From positions 199,146 to 263,145 of the forward strand of contig DLGZ01000004.1 in the NCBI GenBank assembly GCA_002482965.1: DNA of 64,000 nt, in the 5' to 3' direction. This stretch comes from Verrucomicrobiaceae bacterium UBA7681. Lineage in GTDB: Bacteria; Verrucomicrobiota; Verrucomicrobiia; Verrucomicrobiales; Verrucomicrobiaceae. The notes below the pieces were generated by a model. It saw nothing but the letters and a program-made list of their open reading frames with translations. It was not told the DNA's origin and did not search any database. Both the position numbers and the translations under genes were made by a program. This document shows, piece after piece, positions 51,358 to 59,678 of the stretch (position 1 is the stretch's first letter; every line of letters begins with the position of its first letter).

Positions 51358-51385
51358 AGGCCCCAGTTCTTGCGAACTGGGGCCT
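51358..51385 (-). terminator. Terminator of the small basic-protein gene, between convergent genes
   Basis: A perfect 12-bp stem (51358-51369 with 51374-51385) has a 4-base loop. On the minus strand it is followed by TTGTTTTG. It lies 34 bp past the minus-strand stop. It could also slow transcription from the plus-strand dehydrogenase gene, although no T-run follows on that strand. Confidence 0.75.
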
Positions 51386-51419
51386 CCGTATGATTACGGT
51401 GGTAACCGTAAGTTAGAAC

Positions 51420-51674
51420 TTATTTGGCTTTCTTTTCAGCGGCGGGGGCGGCGGACTTCTGCTTGGCCCAGCGCTTGCGCTGCGCATCAGCGATCTTCTT
51501 GCGAGCAGCAGCGGACATGACGCGCTTCTTTTTGGCGGGCTTTTCAGTCGTGGAAGAAGGGGTGGAGGCAGACTTGGATGAACCGCTGAGCAGTTGTGCA
51601 AGTTCCTGCTGCATGTCTTCGATTTTTTCTTGAAGAGCAGCGGCGCGGCGAAGTTGGGATGAGGATAGGATCAT
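51420..51674 (-). CDS. Small basic, histone-like protein with SAAARKKIADAQRKRWAK motif
   Basis: An 84-residue protein. The N-terminal half is a helical, coiled-coil-like segment (LRRAAALQEKIEDMQQELAQL). A Ser/Thr linker leads to a basic C-terminal half with KKKRVMSAAARKKIADAQRKRWAKQK, split here by its own linker. The SAAARxKIAxAxxxRWA motif occurs in many verrucomicrobial small proteins and resembles NUMOD3/AT-hook-like nucleic-acid-binding elements. Nucleoid or RNA binding is therefore inferred. The frame is open to 51809, but ATG 51674 fits the strong promoter at 51703-51731, with about a 22-nt leader, and ends in its own terminator. Confidence 0.75.
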   Translation of the reverse strand: MILSSSQLRRAAALQEKIEDMQQELAQLLSGSSKSASTPSSTTEKPAKKKRVMSAAARKKIADAQRKRWAKQKSAAPAAEKKAK

Positions 51675-51702
51675 TTGTTTTATTTTTCGGGGTACAATAC
51701 CT

Positions 51703-51731
51703 TGTTTATGAAAGACATAAGGCAAAGTCAA
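51703..51731 (-). promoter_or_regulatory. Sigma-70 promoter of the small basic-protein gene
   Basis: On the minus strand TTGACT (51726-51731) and TAAACA (51703-51708) are exactly 17 bp apart, the best -35/-10 match found in the window. The position in the intergenic gap, the short leader and the terminator after the gene support a strongly expressed monocistronic unit. Confidence 0.65.
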
Positions 51732-51765
51732 GCCCCGAACTCTAAAGCTATTCCCGTATTGGCGG

Positions 51766-53034
51766 TTAAAGCGCCCTGTTATAGATGCTCTGGAATACCT
51801 CCACGGCATTTGGGTCTATGATTGTGATGCCGTTTTGGTCGAAACGTGCGGTCACTGTCGCTCCTTTGCCTTCCTGCATGTACTTCCAGTTGAGGTCTCG
51901 CACTCGGGCGGCCGCATCCACAATAGCGCAGGTAATACGAGCGTCTTCGGCGGTTGGATAGAGTGAGGCCACGGCATCCCGTGTCTCTTGGGCAAACTTG
52001 ACGCGGCAGATGGCCACCAGGCCTACGGTCAGACTATCCACGCCATAACCGATGTAACCTTTGCTGCCATCAGGTCGGGATACTTCACGGGTAAAGTGAT
52101 TGTTACTTGTGCGCGTGCCGCCGCCCTGATTCCACCAGCGGAAGCCACGATATTGCTGGTCGCTTTCGACTTTGCCGTCAGCACCGACGATCTCGTGACC
52201 TTGATTCACCGGACCTTCAAAGTCAGCGGGAGTCACCCAGTTGTTATTAAAGCTGATCGACATGCCGTTGTCGAAATCAACGCGCACCTGCACGGCGTCG
52301 AAGGCATTGATGCCATCGCGGATCAGGCGCTTCTTCTGGCCTACCGCGGTGAGGGACACCGGCTTGCTATGGTAGTAGCTCCAGATCAGGTCTGTCCAAT
52401 GCGGGCCGACGTAGCTGAAGGGGTCGCTGCTTTCCACCCACTTGAAGGTGCTGGTGCTGACTTCGAGCGGTTCTTCGAGATAGGCGGTGCCATAGAGTGG
52501 CGCACCAATGCGGTTCTGGATGTCATCGCGAATGCGCAGGTGGTCGGGGTCGTAGCGCTTGTGCATGTCCACAGCGACGATGAGGTTCTGCGCCTTGGCT
52601 GCGGCGATGATTTCATCCGACTCCTGAATGGAGAGGCACATGGGTTTTTCGGTCAAGACGTGAACTCCCTTGGCCAGCGCGGCGAGAATCGGCTGCGTGT
52701 GGAGATGATCGGGAGTTGCCACGGCCATGACGTCGAGATCTGGAAAGGCGGCGAGGATGTCATCCCAGGGCGCATCGCCATGGAAGGCGCGCGGCTCGTG
52801 GCCGGTGAGGTCCTTGAAGGCTGCAGCGGTTTTGAGGGCTGATTTCTCGCTGCGGGTGGCGACGGCGACGAGATCAAATTTTACTCCGGCGAGTTCGCGG
52901 GAGTATTTGTCGAGGCCGACACGGGCGAGCTGCCCGGCGATGCCGAAGCGCTGCAAGTCCGCGTAAGCACGCGCGTGAACATCTCCGCCGAACATGCCGG
53001 CGCCAACGAGGGCAATCTTGATGGTGGGTTCCAT
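51766..53034 (-). CDS. Gfo/Idh/MocA-family NAD(P)-dependent oxidoreductase
   Basis: A 422-residue protein. The Rossmann dinucleotide motif is ALVGAGMFGG (8-17). The strand AVATPDHLHTQPILAAL leads to the family signature TEKP (128-131), whose Lys130 is the catalytic residue. The C-terminal alpha/beta substrate domain contains VDMHKRYDPDH, GPHWTDLIWSYY and FNNNWVTP. There is no signal peptide, so it is cytoplasmic. The enzymes oxidise or reduce sugars, inositols or sugar acids; the exact substrate is unknown. It is on the same strand as rplQ upstream, but a terminator intervenes, and it precedes the small basic-protein gene, which has its own promoter. Confidence 0.9.
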   Translation of the reverse strand: MEPTIKIALVGAGMFGGDVHARAYADLQRFGIAGQLARVGLDKYSRELAGVKFDLVAVATRSEKSALKTAAAFKDLTGHEPRAFHGDAPWDDILAAFPDLDVMAVATPDHLHTQPILAALAKGVHVLTEKPMCLSIQESDEIIAAAKAQNLIVAVDMHKRYDPDHLRIRDDIQNRIGAPLYGTAYLEEPLEVSTSTFKWVESSDPFSYVGPHWTDLIWSYYHSKPVSLTAVGQKKRLIRDGINAFDAVQVRVDFDNGMSISFNNNWVTPADFEGPVNQGHEIVGADGKVESDQQYRGFRWWNQGGGTRTSNNHFTREVSRPDGSKGYIGYGVDSLTVGLVAICRVKFAQETRDAVASLYPTAEDARITCAIVDAAARVRDLNWKYMQEGKGATVTARFDQNGITIIDPNAVEVFQSIYNRAL

Positions 53035-53188
53035 GGTGACTCATGGAACGCGAAGTCCGACGGCATGCAACAGGTCAAGCTGATACACGAATGCCGGTTT
53101 CTCATGTTTTGGTGAGCCTGAACTGCTGGAGAAAAAACGGCGGGTTTCCTTTTGTACCGAACCTAGCTGCTCAAGGAAGGTACGAAAA

Positions 53189-53216
53189 ACGCGGGAGTCT
53201 TGCGACTCCCGCGTTG
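53189..53216 (-). terminator. Rho-independent terminator of the rpoA-rplQ operon
   Basis: A perfect 12-bp GC-rich stem (53189-53200 with 53205-53216) has a 4-base loop. On the minus strand it is followed by TTTCG, the stem itself ending in TT, so five T in a row. It lies 28 bp past the rplQ stop. Confidence 0.85.
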
Positions 53217-53243
53217 AATGGTTTCTCGATGAGAGACGCCTGC

Positions 53244-53741
53244 TTATTCAGCGGCGGCTGCTTCAGCGGCTTTCTTCTTTGGGGCGGCCTTCTTCTTGGC
53301 AGGAGCCTTTTTGGCTGGTGCTGCGTCTTCGGCGGCAGGTTCAGCTGCGGCTTCAGTTTCAGGGGCTGCGGCGACCTTTGGCACGTAGGCGTCCACCCAC
53401 TCGATGTAAGCCATCGGAGCGGAGTCGCTACGGCGTTGGCCGAGCTTGGTGATGCGGGTATAGCCACCGACGCGGTCCTTGGAGGCGACTGCGATCTCTT
53501 CGAAGAGCTTCTTCACCACGTCTTTGTGACGGAGGGAGGAGAGGGCGGTGCGGCGTGCATGCAGGGTGCCGCGCTTGCCGAGGGTGACGAGCTTCTCCGC
53601 GTAAGGGCGGAGGGCTTTAGCCTTGGCGAGTGTGGTGCGAATCCGGCGGTGCTCGATGAGCGAGACCGTGAGATTCATGAGCAGCGCGTCGCGGTGATCT
53701 TGCTTGCGCTGAAGTTTGACGATTTTTCTTCCGTGTTTCAT
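53244..53741 (-). CDS. rplQ: 50S ribosomal protein L17
   Basis: A 165-residue protein. Residues 1-115 are a standard L17: MKHGRKIVKLQRKQDHRDAL, LIEHRRIRTTLAKAK, ALRPYAEKLVTLGKRG and YTRITKLGQRRSDSAPMA. Residues 125-165 form an Ala/Lys/Glu-rich extension (KKAPAKKKAAPKKKAA) of a kind seen on several ribosomal proteins in this phylum and probably disordered. L17 binds domain III of 23S rRNA near the exit tunnel. The gene starts 36 bp after rpoA and is followed by a strong terminator, as the last gene of the operon. Confidence 0.96.
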   Translation of the reverse strand: MKHGRKIVKLQRKQDHRDALLMNLTVSLIEHRRIRTTLAKAKALRPYAEKLVTLGKRGTLHARRTALSSLRHKDVVKKLFEEIAVASKDRVGGYTRITKLGQRRSDSAPMAYIEWVDAYVPKVAAAPETEAAAEPAAEDAAPAKKAPAKKKAAPKKKAAEAAAAE

Positions 53742-53777
53742 GTCCTAAATTGATTCTAAAATTCTGTCTGTGATTGA

Positions 53778-54899
53778 TTACTCGTCTTCGTCGTCTGCGT
53801 CTGGCAGATGGCTGTCCACGAGCTTGGTGAAGTCGAGGGAGTCGGCTTCTTCATCGTCGTCGCCGATCATGCTGCTGCGGGCAAGGAGGGAGACACCACC
53901 AGGGGTGGCCTCAAGCAGCGCTGGATCGAACTTCATGCCGAGAGACAGACCAAGCTCTGCGAGCTTTTCCTTGATCTCGGTGAGGGACTTCTTGCCGAAG
54001 TTGCGGTAACGAAGCATTTCGCCTTCGGTCTTCATGGCCAGCTGGCCGACGCTGGTGATATTGGCGTTGTTCAGGCAGTTGGCGGCGCGGACGGAGAGTT
54101 CGATCTCGTTGACGCTCATGTTCAGGAGCTTGCGCAGCTCGCTGTTTTCTTCGCTCTGAGCTTCCGGTGCGGCTTCGAATTCGATGGCCTTGTCGTCATA
54201 GTTGACGAAGACGTCGAGGTGGTGGCGCAGGATGGCGGCAGACTGCAGGAGGGAATCCTGCGGGGTGATGCGGCCGTCGGTCCAGATGTCGAGCACCAGC
54301 TTGTCATAGTCAGTGTTCTGACCGACGCGGGTGCTTTCCACGCCGTACTTCACGCGGGTGACGGGGCTGTAGATGGAGTCGATTGGGATGACGCCGATGG
54401 GGGTGTCAATGCGCTTGTTTTCTTCCCAGGTGGAGAAGCCACGGCCCACGCGGACTTCGAATTCGCATTCGAACTTCGTCTTGCGGTCCAGCGTGCAGAT
54501 CACGAGATCCTTGTTGATGACTTCGTAGTGGTTATCGTCCTTGATGTCGCCGGCGGTGACGGGGCCTTCTTTGTCGGCCAGGATGGAAAGCAGGCGGGGC
54601 TCCTTGGCATCGCTGTGATGCTTAAAACGGACCTTCTTGAGGTTCAGGATGATCTGAACGACGTCTTCGAGCACGCCCGGAAGGGTGGTGAATTCGTGTT
54701 CCGCGCCGCGGATTTTCACGGAAGTGATGGACGCGCCCTCAAGGGAGGAGAGAAGGACGCGGCGGAGGGAGTTGCCAATCGTGTGACCGTAACCTTTGTC
54801 AAAAGGTTCGGCGGTAAATTGGGCGTAGGTTTCGGTTGCCGTGGCCTCGTTTTTCACAAGGCGGCTGGGCATCTCGAATCGGGCAAGACGTACTGACAT
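53778..54899 (-). CDS. rpoA: DNA-directed RNA polymerase alpha subunit
   Basis: A 373-residue protein. The N-terminal domain (1 to about 230) has EPFDKGYGHTIGNSLRRVLLSS, the dimerisation and beta/beta' contact region, and PGVLEDVVQIILNLK. The C-terminal domain (about 258-325) has LNMSVNEIELSVRAANCL and LRYRNFGKKSLTEIKEKL, which contacts UP elements and regulators. A 50-residue tail follows and ends in the acidic DADDEDE, longer than in E. coli (329 residues in total). The start is ATG 54899 (MSVRLARFEMP); the frame extends to 54983 without support. A small inverted repeat (GGTAAC/GTTACC, about 54910-54933) lies in the leader. The genes rpsM, rpsK and rpsD, usual upstream neighbours, are absent. 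Confidence 0.96.
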   Translation of the reverse strand: MSVRLARFEMPSRLVKNEATATETYAQFTAEPFDKGYGHTIGNSLRRVLLSSLEGASITSVKIRGAEHEFTTLPGVLEDVVQIILNLKKVRFKHHSDAKEPRLLSILADKEGPVTAGDIKDDNHYEVINKDLVICTLDRKTKFECEFEVRVGRGFSTWEENKRIDTPIGVIPIDSIYSPVTRVKYGVESTRVGQNTDYDKLVLDIWTDGRITPQDSLLQSAAILRHHLDVFVNYDDKAIEFEAAPEAQSEENSELRKLLNMSVNEIELSVRAANCLNNANITSVGQLAMKTEGEMLRYRNFGKKSLTEIKEKLAELGLSLGMKFDPALLEATPGGVSLLARSSMIGDDDEEADSLDFTKLVDSHLPDADDEDE

Positions 54900-55101
54900 A
54901 GGATATGTGGGTAACACTAACGGCCGGGTTACCTCCGGGCGAGATCCCTGCACATCTCGAAGAGAGGCAGGCGCGGAGACCAACGGCGAATGGATGACGA
55001 CTCGCAGGGGGCGGAGAGTATGGAAGCCGGTCTTTGGAATGCAACCGGGAATTTTAGGGGGAAAAGAGGCCGGAAACGCCCGGGGGCAGGGCTGGTTCCG
55101 G

Positions 55102-56418
55102 CTACTGTTGCGGCAGATTCAGTTCCAACTGCTCTTTGCCCCGTAGCACGGTGGCGGGGATTTTCTCCCCTGGAAGGTGGTGCAGCAGCAGGTCGCCGAT
55201 GATGGCGCTCTCCGTGAGGCGCTGTTTCAGATCGCCGATCTGAACGAGAATATCGCCCTTTTTAAAGCCCTCTTTCTTGGCGGCGGCGTGGGGGCCGTAC
55301 TCGCCCACGTGGAAGACGCGCAGGGCCATCTGGGTCTTATCGAGGCCCTGGGCGGCGCGCTCCTCATCGGTGAGATCGTCCATTTTCATGCCGCCAAAGG
55401 CCATCGCCCGCATGGGCCAGGTGCCGACGCGCTTGCCAATGTCCGAACTCATGCGCCAGCCGGAGGGAAGTTCGAGGGTGACGGGGGTTTCCTTGCCGCC
55501 CCGCAGGAATGTGGCGGGCAGGGAGCCGGAGTCGGGCGAGCGATGCAGAACCCAGCTCACATCGGCGATGGAAACGAGCGGTTGCTGGTTGAGCGACAGG
55601 AAGCTGTCACCAGTCTGGACACCGGCCTTGGCGGCTGGTGAACCCGCGGCGACGGCTTCGACTTTGGCGATCTCATCTGTGGCGAGGGTGATGCCGAGGG
55701 TTTCTATAGAAGGCTGCGGGTAAATCCACTCGACGGGCACGGGCTTGTTCTGGCCACGGTAGTAGGCTCGAAAGGCGTCACCCACCATGTGGCAGTGGAC
55801 GCAACTGGCCACGACTTTGCCGTTCCAGTCGAGTTTGCTCTGGTACTTGCCTGCGAGTGTCGGGAACTCAACGGGCGTCTGGTAGGGCGTGGGCCCGCCC
55901 TGCTTGCCGCTCAGCGCGGCTTTGTTGGCGGGATAGCCTTGGTGAAGGGCCAGGGCGGCTTCGAGCGCTTTTTTGAAACTGGCGGTGGTTTTGTTCAGCG
56001 GGTCCTTTTGATGCAGCCAGGAGCCATAGCGTCCGTAGGTCGTGCCGTCGCCATTGAAGAGAATTGCCGAAAATGAGAGATCGTAGTCAAACTGGAAGCG
56101 GGAGAGATCGAGCGCGTTCGCATTGATGATGCGTACGCAGACAAACTGATCTAGCAGGGGCACGAGTTCCTGTTCTTCCAGAACGCTGGCGTCAATGCCC
56201 GCGCAGGACATGCAAGGCAGGCAGCGCAGCACCACGAGCAGCGGTTTGCCGGTGGTCTTCGCGAGGCGGAAACCGCCGTCGATGTCATTCCAGTTCCAGC
56301 GCGGGTCGTTTTCCAGCCGGGCCTTGTCACTTCGCACCGCGCCCTCACGATCCTTCACCGTGGCGGCGGGAGCTGCGGCGACCAAGGAAAGAAGCGAGAA
56401 CAGGATTGCGGTCTTCAT
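55102..56418 (-). CDS. Trx7/PDZ-type periplasmic protein with CxxCH motif
   Basis: A 438-residue exported protein with a signal peptide ending near VAAAPAA. Residues 45-160 form a thioredoxin-like domain with Cys66-Leu-Pro-Cys69 and Cys72 (RCLPCMSCAG). A CVHCH motif at 206-210 could bind haem c or act as a redox pair. A PDZ domain follows (about 245-310: AGSPAAKAGVQTGDSFLSLN), and a second PDZ-like segment lies near 370-435 (AAKKEGFKKGDILVQIGDL). This matches what databases call the Trx7/PDZ (seleno)protein family. Here Cys codons, not UGA, occupy the redox site. A periplasmic redox role is likely and partners are unknown. It lies upstream of rpoA on the same strand, with a 202-bp gap. Confidence 0.8.
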   Translation of the reverse strand: MKTAILFSLLSLVAAAPAATVKDREGAVRSDKARLENDPRWNWNDIDGGFRLAKTTGKPLLVVLRCLPCMSCAGIDASVLEEQELVPLLDQFVCVRIINANALDLSRFQFDYDLSFSAILFNGDGTTYGRYGSWLHQKDPLNKTTASFKKALEAALALHQGYPANKAALSGKQGGPTPYQTPVEFPTLAGKYQSKLDWNGKVVASCVHCHMVGDAFRAYYRGQNKPVPVEWIYPQPSIETLGITLATDEIAKVEAVAAGSPAAKAGVQTGDSFLSLNQQPLVSIADVSWVLHRSPDSGSLPATFLRGGKETPVTLELPSGWRMSSDIGKRVGTWPMRAMAFGGMKMDDLTDEERAAQGLDKTQMALRVFHVGEYGPHAAAKKEGFKKGDILVQIGDLKQRLTESAIIGDLLLHHLPGEKIPATVLRGKEQLELNLPQQ

Positions 56419-56542
56419 GCCGCATTCTGACGAACTCGGAGAGTCCGTGGCAAGCCAAGAATTTTTTTCGGCAGGTTTTTGGAATGGACAGGCTTCGGTT
56501 TTCTCCGGTTAATCGTGCCAGCTTCCCACCCACGCGCTTTTT

Positions 56543-57613
56543 ATGTCTGAAGTCACCGCCATTTCCAAATTCGCCTGCCCGGCCTGCGGCGCAGAGGCCG
56601 TCTGGACCCCCGCTAAAAAGGCGCTGGTCTGCCCCTACTGCGGCACGGTGTCTCCTGCAGAGCTCAAATCTGACGGCAAGCTGGTGGAGGAAAATGACCT
56701 CGTGGCCATGCTGCGGGCCATTCCCGATGACCAGCGCGGCTGGGCGGCGGTGCGCAAGACGGTGAAGTGCCAGAGCTGCCAGGCCATTTCCGTCTTTGAT
56801 GAAAAGCGGGTGGCTCAAAATTGTGACTTCTGCGGCTCACCGGCCATGATTGCCATGGATGATGTCGGCTCGCCGATCCGGCCTGGCAGCCAGCTGCCAT
56901 TCAAAATTTCCCAAAGCCAGGTGCGTGAGGACATCCGCCGCTGGTATTCCAGTCACTTCTGGGCACCGAACGCTCTCGGGCAGAAGGCCATGACCGACAC
57001 GCTGCATGGCATGTACCTCCCATATTGGACCTTTGACGCGCATGCGGAATGCCCCTGGGAGGCGGAGGCCGGGTACTATTACTACACCACCGACAGCAAG
57101 GGGAACCGCACCCGGCACACACGCTGGGAGTATGCGTCCGGTCACGTCAGCAGTGACTTTGACGATGTGCTGGTGCCAGCCTCGAAGGGGGTGCACACGG
57201 CGCTGCTCGAAAAGCTGCAGCCGTTTCCCACCTCCACCGATCTTCTCCCCTATGACCCGGGCTATCTCTCCGGCTGGGTGGTTGAGCAGTATCAGATCGA
57301 TCTCGTGCAGGCGGCGGGAGATTCACGCGGACGCATGGATGGCATGCTGCGCAGCCAGTGCACCTCGCAGATTCCTGGTGATACCAGTCGCAATCTGCAA
57401 ATCTCCCCGGACTACAGCGCGCAAACCTTCAAGCATGTGCTGCTGCCGGTCTGGCTGCTGACTTACACCTATGGCACGAAGACGTATCAGGTCACCGTGA
57501 ATGGAGCCACGGGCAAGATCGGTGGCGAATACCCGCTGAGCTGGGTGAAGATCACCATCGCCATCGTGATCGCGCTGATCATCCTCGGCATTTTCATGGC
57601 GTCGCAGAACTGA
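56543..57613 (+). CDS. Membrane protein with two zinc ribbons (TFIIB-type/PriA-like annotation group)
   Basis: A 356-residue protein. Zinc ribbon 1 uses Cys12, Cys15, Cys30 and Cys33 (CPACG, CPYCG). Ribbon 2 uses Cys76, Cys79, Cys94 and Cys97 (CQSC, CDFCG). The central domain contains MYLPYWTFDAHAECPWEAEAG, split by the family's usual loops, and LPVWLLTYTYGTKTYQVTVNG. One C-terminal helix (about 333-353, ITIAIVIALIILGIFM) anchors it in the membrane. Databases often mislabel this family as helicase or PriA because of the ribbons; no helicase motif is present. Relatives often neighbour SPFH/YdjI-like genes. Here that partner lies about 50 kb away at 5296. The XylH-like gene starts 6 bp downstream. 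Confidence 0.8.
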   Translation: MSEVTAISKFACPACGAEAVWTPAKKALVCPYCGTVSPAELKSDGKLVEENDLVAMLRAIPDDQRGWAAVRKTVKCQSCQAISVFDEKRVAQNCDFCGSPAMIAMDDVGSPIRPGSQLPFKISQSQVREDIRRWYSSHFWAPNALGQKAMTDTLHGMYLPYWTFDAHAECPWEAEAGYYYYTTDSKGNRTRHTRWEYASGHVSSDFDDVLVPASKGVHTALLEKLQPFPTSTDLLPYDPGYLSGWVVEQYQIDLVQAAGDSRGRMDGMLRSQCTSQIPGDTSRNLQISPDYSAQTFKHVLLPVWLLTYTYGTKTYQVTVNGATGKIGGEYPLSWVKITIAIVIALIILGIFMASQN

Positions 57614-57619
57614 GCCCGC

Positions 57620-58744
57620 GTGAATTTCCGCTTTCGAGAACTGCCCATCGCCATCGCGCTGCTCGCGATCTGCGCGTTCTTTGCCATCAAGGATCCGGCA
57701 TTTCTTGGGGCGCGCAATCTGTCGCTGCTCGTTACGGAGCTTTCGATCACCGCCACGCTGGCCATGGGCATGCTGCTCATCCTGCTGCCGGGCCACATTG
57801 ATCTGTCTGCGGGCAGCGGGGTCGGTTTGCTCGGCGGCATTGCGAGTGTGCTGGTGTTTCATTATCACCTGCCGGCACCTGCTGCGCTCGGAGTGGGATT
57901 TCTCTGCGGTGTGTTAATCTGGATGGCGATGGGGGCCTTCATCGTGTGCGAGCGCATGCCTGCCTTCATTGTCACGCTCGGCGCTCTGCTGATTTTCAAA
58001 GGGCTCTTCTGGCTCGTTATCGACAATGCCACCGTGCCTGTGGCACCCGGCGGGCAGAGCAATTTGTACTCGCTGCTCACCACCTACTACCTGCCGGTGC
58101 AGTTGGGCTGGCTGCTCGCGGCGGGGCTTGTGCTCGCCCTGGTCTTCACCACGCTCAGTGCGCGCAAACGCCGCATGCAGCATGGGTTTGCGGTGGACAG
58201 CAAGGAGATGGCGTTCATGCGCCTGTTCATCACCGCGCAGGCCATCGCGCTGTTTGTTCTCGTCACGGGTCAGTTTCGTGGCATCCCGCTGCCATCGCTC
58301 ATCCTCGGAGGCGTGACACTGATCGTGTATGCGGTCACGCAGCACACAGCGCTGGGGCGTCACTTGTATGCCATCGGCGGTAGCGCAGAGGCAGCCATGG
58401 TATCGGGGGTGCCGATGAAACGCACCGTGATAGCGGCCTACAGCGGCATGGGGGCCATCGTGGCCATCACGGGCTTCATGCAGACCGCCTATGTCGGTTC
58501 ATCCACGACGACCACAGGAGACTTGATGGAGCTCGATGCCGTCGCCGCCTGCGTGATCGGCGGCGTGAGCCTGCGCGGCGGGCGCGGCAATGTGCTGGGC
58601 GTGCTGCTAGGGGCTCTCATCATTGCCTGCCTGCTGAACGGCATGGTGCTGACGTCTGTGCAGAATCATAACAAATACATCGCCCGTGGTGTTGTGCTGA
58701 TTCTCGCGGTCTGGATGGACATGCGACTTAGCCGGAGGCACTGA
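57620..58744 (+). CDS. Sugar ABC-transporter permease, XylH-like
   Basis: A 374-residue inner-membrane protein of the BPD_transp_2 (RbsC/XylH) family with about ten hydrophobic helices. Typical segments are LLILLPGHIDLSAGSGVGLLGG, RMPAFIVTLGALLIFKG, TALGRHLYAIGGSAEAAMVSG and DAVAACVIGGVSLRGGRGNVLGVLLGA, the last two split by helix ends. The large middle loop (KRRMQHGFAVDSKEMAF) is XylH-like. It would form the pentose-import channel, but neither the ATPase nor the binding protein lies in the window next to it. The start is GTG at 57620, 6 bp after the zinc-ribbon gene, so the two are co-transcribed. Substrate assignment is tentative. Confidence 0.85.
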   Translation: MNFRFRELPIAIALLAICAFFAIKDPAFLGARNLSLLVTELSITATLAMGMLLILLPGHIDLSAGSGVGLLGGIASVLVFHYHLPAPAALGVGFLCGVLIWMAMGAFIVCERMPAFIVTLGALLIFKGLFWLVIDNATVPVAPGGQSNLYSLLTTYYLPVQLGWLLAAGLVLALVFTTLSARKRRMQHGFAVDSKEMAFMRLFITAQAIALFVLVTGQFRGIPLPSLILGGVTLIVYAVTQHTALGRHLYAIGGSAEAAMVSGVPMKRTVIAAYSGMGAIVAITGFMQTAYVGSSTTTTGDLMELDAVAACVIGGVSLRGGRGNVLGVLLGALIIACLLNGMVLTSVQNHNKYIARGVVLILAVWMDMRLSRRH

Positions 58745-58788
58745 CGAAATCATTCGTCATTCTGGTTTCGTCATTCATTCTCTCTCTC

Positions 58789-59661
58789 ATGTCCTCCGCC
58801 ACCAGCCTCCTCAAACAGCACCTTCAGCAGCGCCAGATGCTGGGGAAGACGCACGTCTCGTTGCGTCCGGGGACGATGGAGAAACTCAGCGGGCTCGGAC
58901 GTCCGCCTGCGGCACGCGCCATTCCCGAGCCTGAACCGCTGAGGCCGATTGCCGGGGCGACTGCGCGTGTCATTCGCGACACACCGCCGCCGGAGACGAA
59001 AAAGGCGGAATTGCTCGAAGTCGCGGGTGGGACGCTCGAAGAAAAGCTCGCGGCGTTGCGCTCGATGGCGGAGACGTGGGAGCCTGCGCTCTCCATGAGC
59101 AGCCTGCGCAAGACAATGGTCTTTGCCGTGGGGAGTCCGCTGGCATCGCTGATGTTTGTCGGTGAAGCACCAGGGGCGGAGGAGGAAAAGCTACGCGAGC
59201 CATTCGTGGGTCCGGCGGGGCAGAAACTCACCGCCATCATCAAGGCGATGGGGCTTGATCGTCCGAAAGTTTACATCAGCAACATTTGCAAATTCCGGCC
59301 TGCGATGGACAACCAGGGCAGTGGCAACCGCAAGCCCGATCCTGCGGAAATGAAAGCCTGCCTGCCCTTTGTGCTCACGGAGATTGATCTCATCAAGCCG
59401 CTGGTCATCGTGGCGCTCGGTGCCACGGCTGCAGAAGGGCTCGGCATTCCTGGCAGCGTCGGCGGTCTGCGCGGGCGGTTTCACAGCACCAGCGGCATTC
59501 CGACCATGGTTACTTATCATCCGTCTTACCTTCTGAGGGAAGAGCAAACGGGCGATGGCATTCGTGCCAAGCGCGCTGTGTGGGAGGACATGCTCAAGGT
59601 CATGGAAAAGCTGGGTCTGCCCATCAGCGAGAAGCAGCGCGGCTACTTTCAGGCCAAATAA
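58789..59661 (+). CDS. Family-4-like uracil-DNA glycosylase lacking the iron-sulfur cysteines
   Basis: A 290-residue protein. Residues 1-95 are a basic/proline extension. The glycosylase domain has motif A GEAPGAEE (125-132), REPFVGPAGQKL, NRKPDPAE and motif B HPSYLLR (244-250), as in family 4/5 uracil-DNA glycosylases that start base-excision repair. Family 4 enzymes carry a 4Fe-4S cluster on four Cys; only two Cys (167 and 191) exist in the entire protein, and the N-terminal CxxC site is replaced by PALSMSSL (99-106). The cluster is therefore probably absent. Activity cannot be judged from sequence. The gene follows the permease by 44 bp. Confidence 0.85.
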   Translation: MSSATSLLKQHLQQRQMLGKTHVSLRPGTMEKLSGLGRPPAARAIPEPEPLRPIAGATARVIRDTPPPETKKAELLEVAGGTLEEKLAALRSMAETWEPALSMSSLRKTMVFAVGSPLASLMFVGEAPGAEEEKLREPFVGPAGQKLTAIIKAMGLDRPKVYISNICKFRPAMDNQGSGNRKPDPAEMKACLPFVLTEIDLIKPLVIVALGATAAEGLGIPGSVGGLRGRFHSTSGIPTMVTYHPSYLLREEQTGDGIRAKRAVWEDMLKVMEKLGLPISEKQRGYFQAK

Positions 59662-59678
59662 TCAACCGACACACTCTT

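Noticed and set aside
55034..55062. Possible -35/-10 pair (TTGCAT and CATACT on the minus strand) upstream of rpoA
   Set aside because: The -10 match is weak and several equally poor pairs exist in the same 200 bp, so it is not listed as a promoter.
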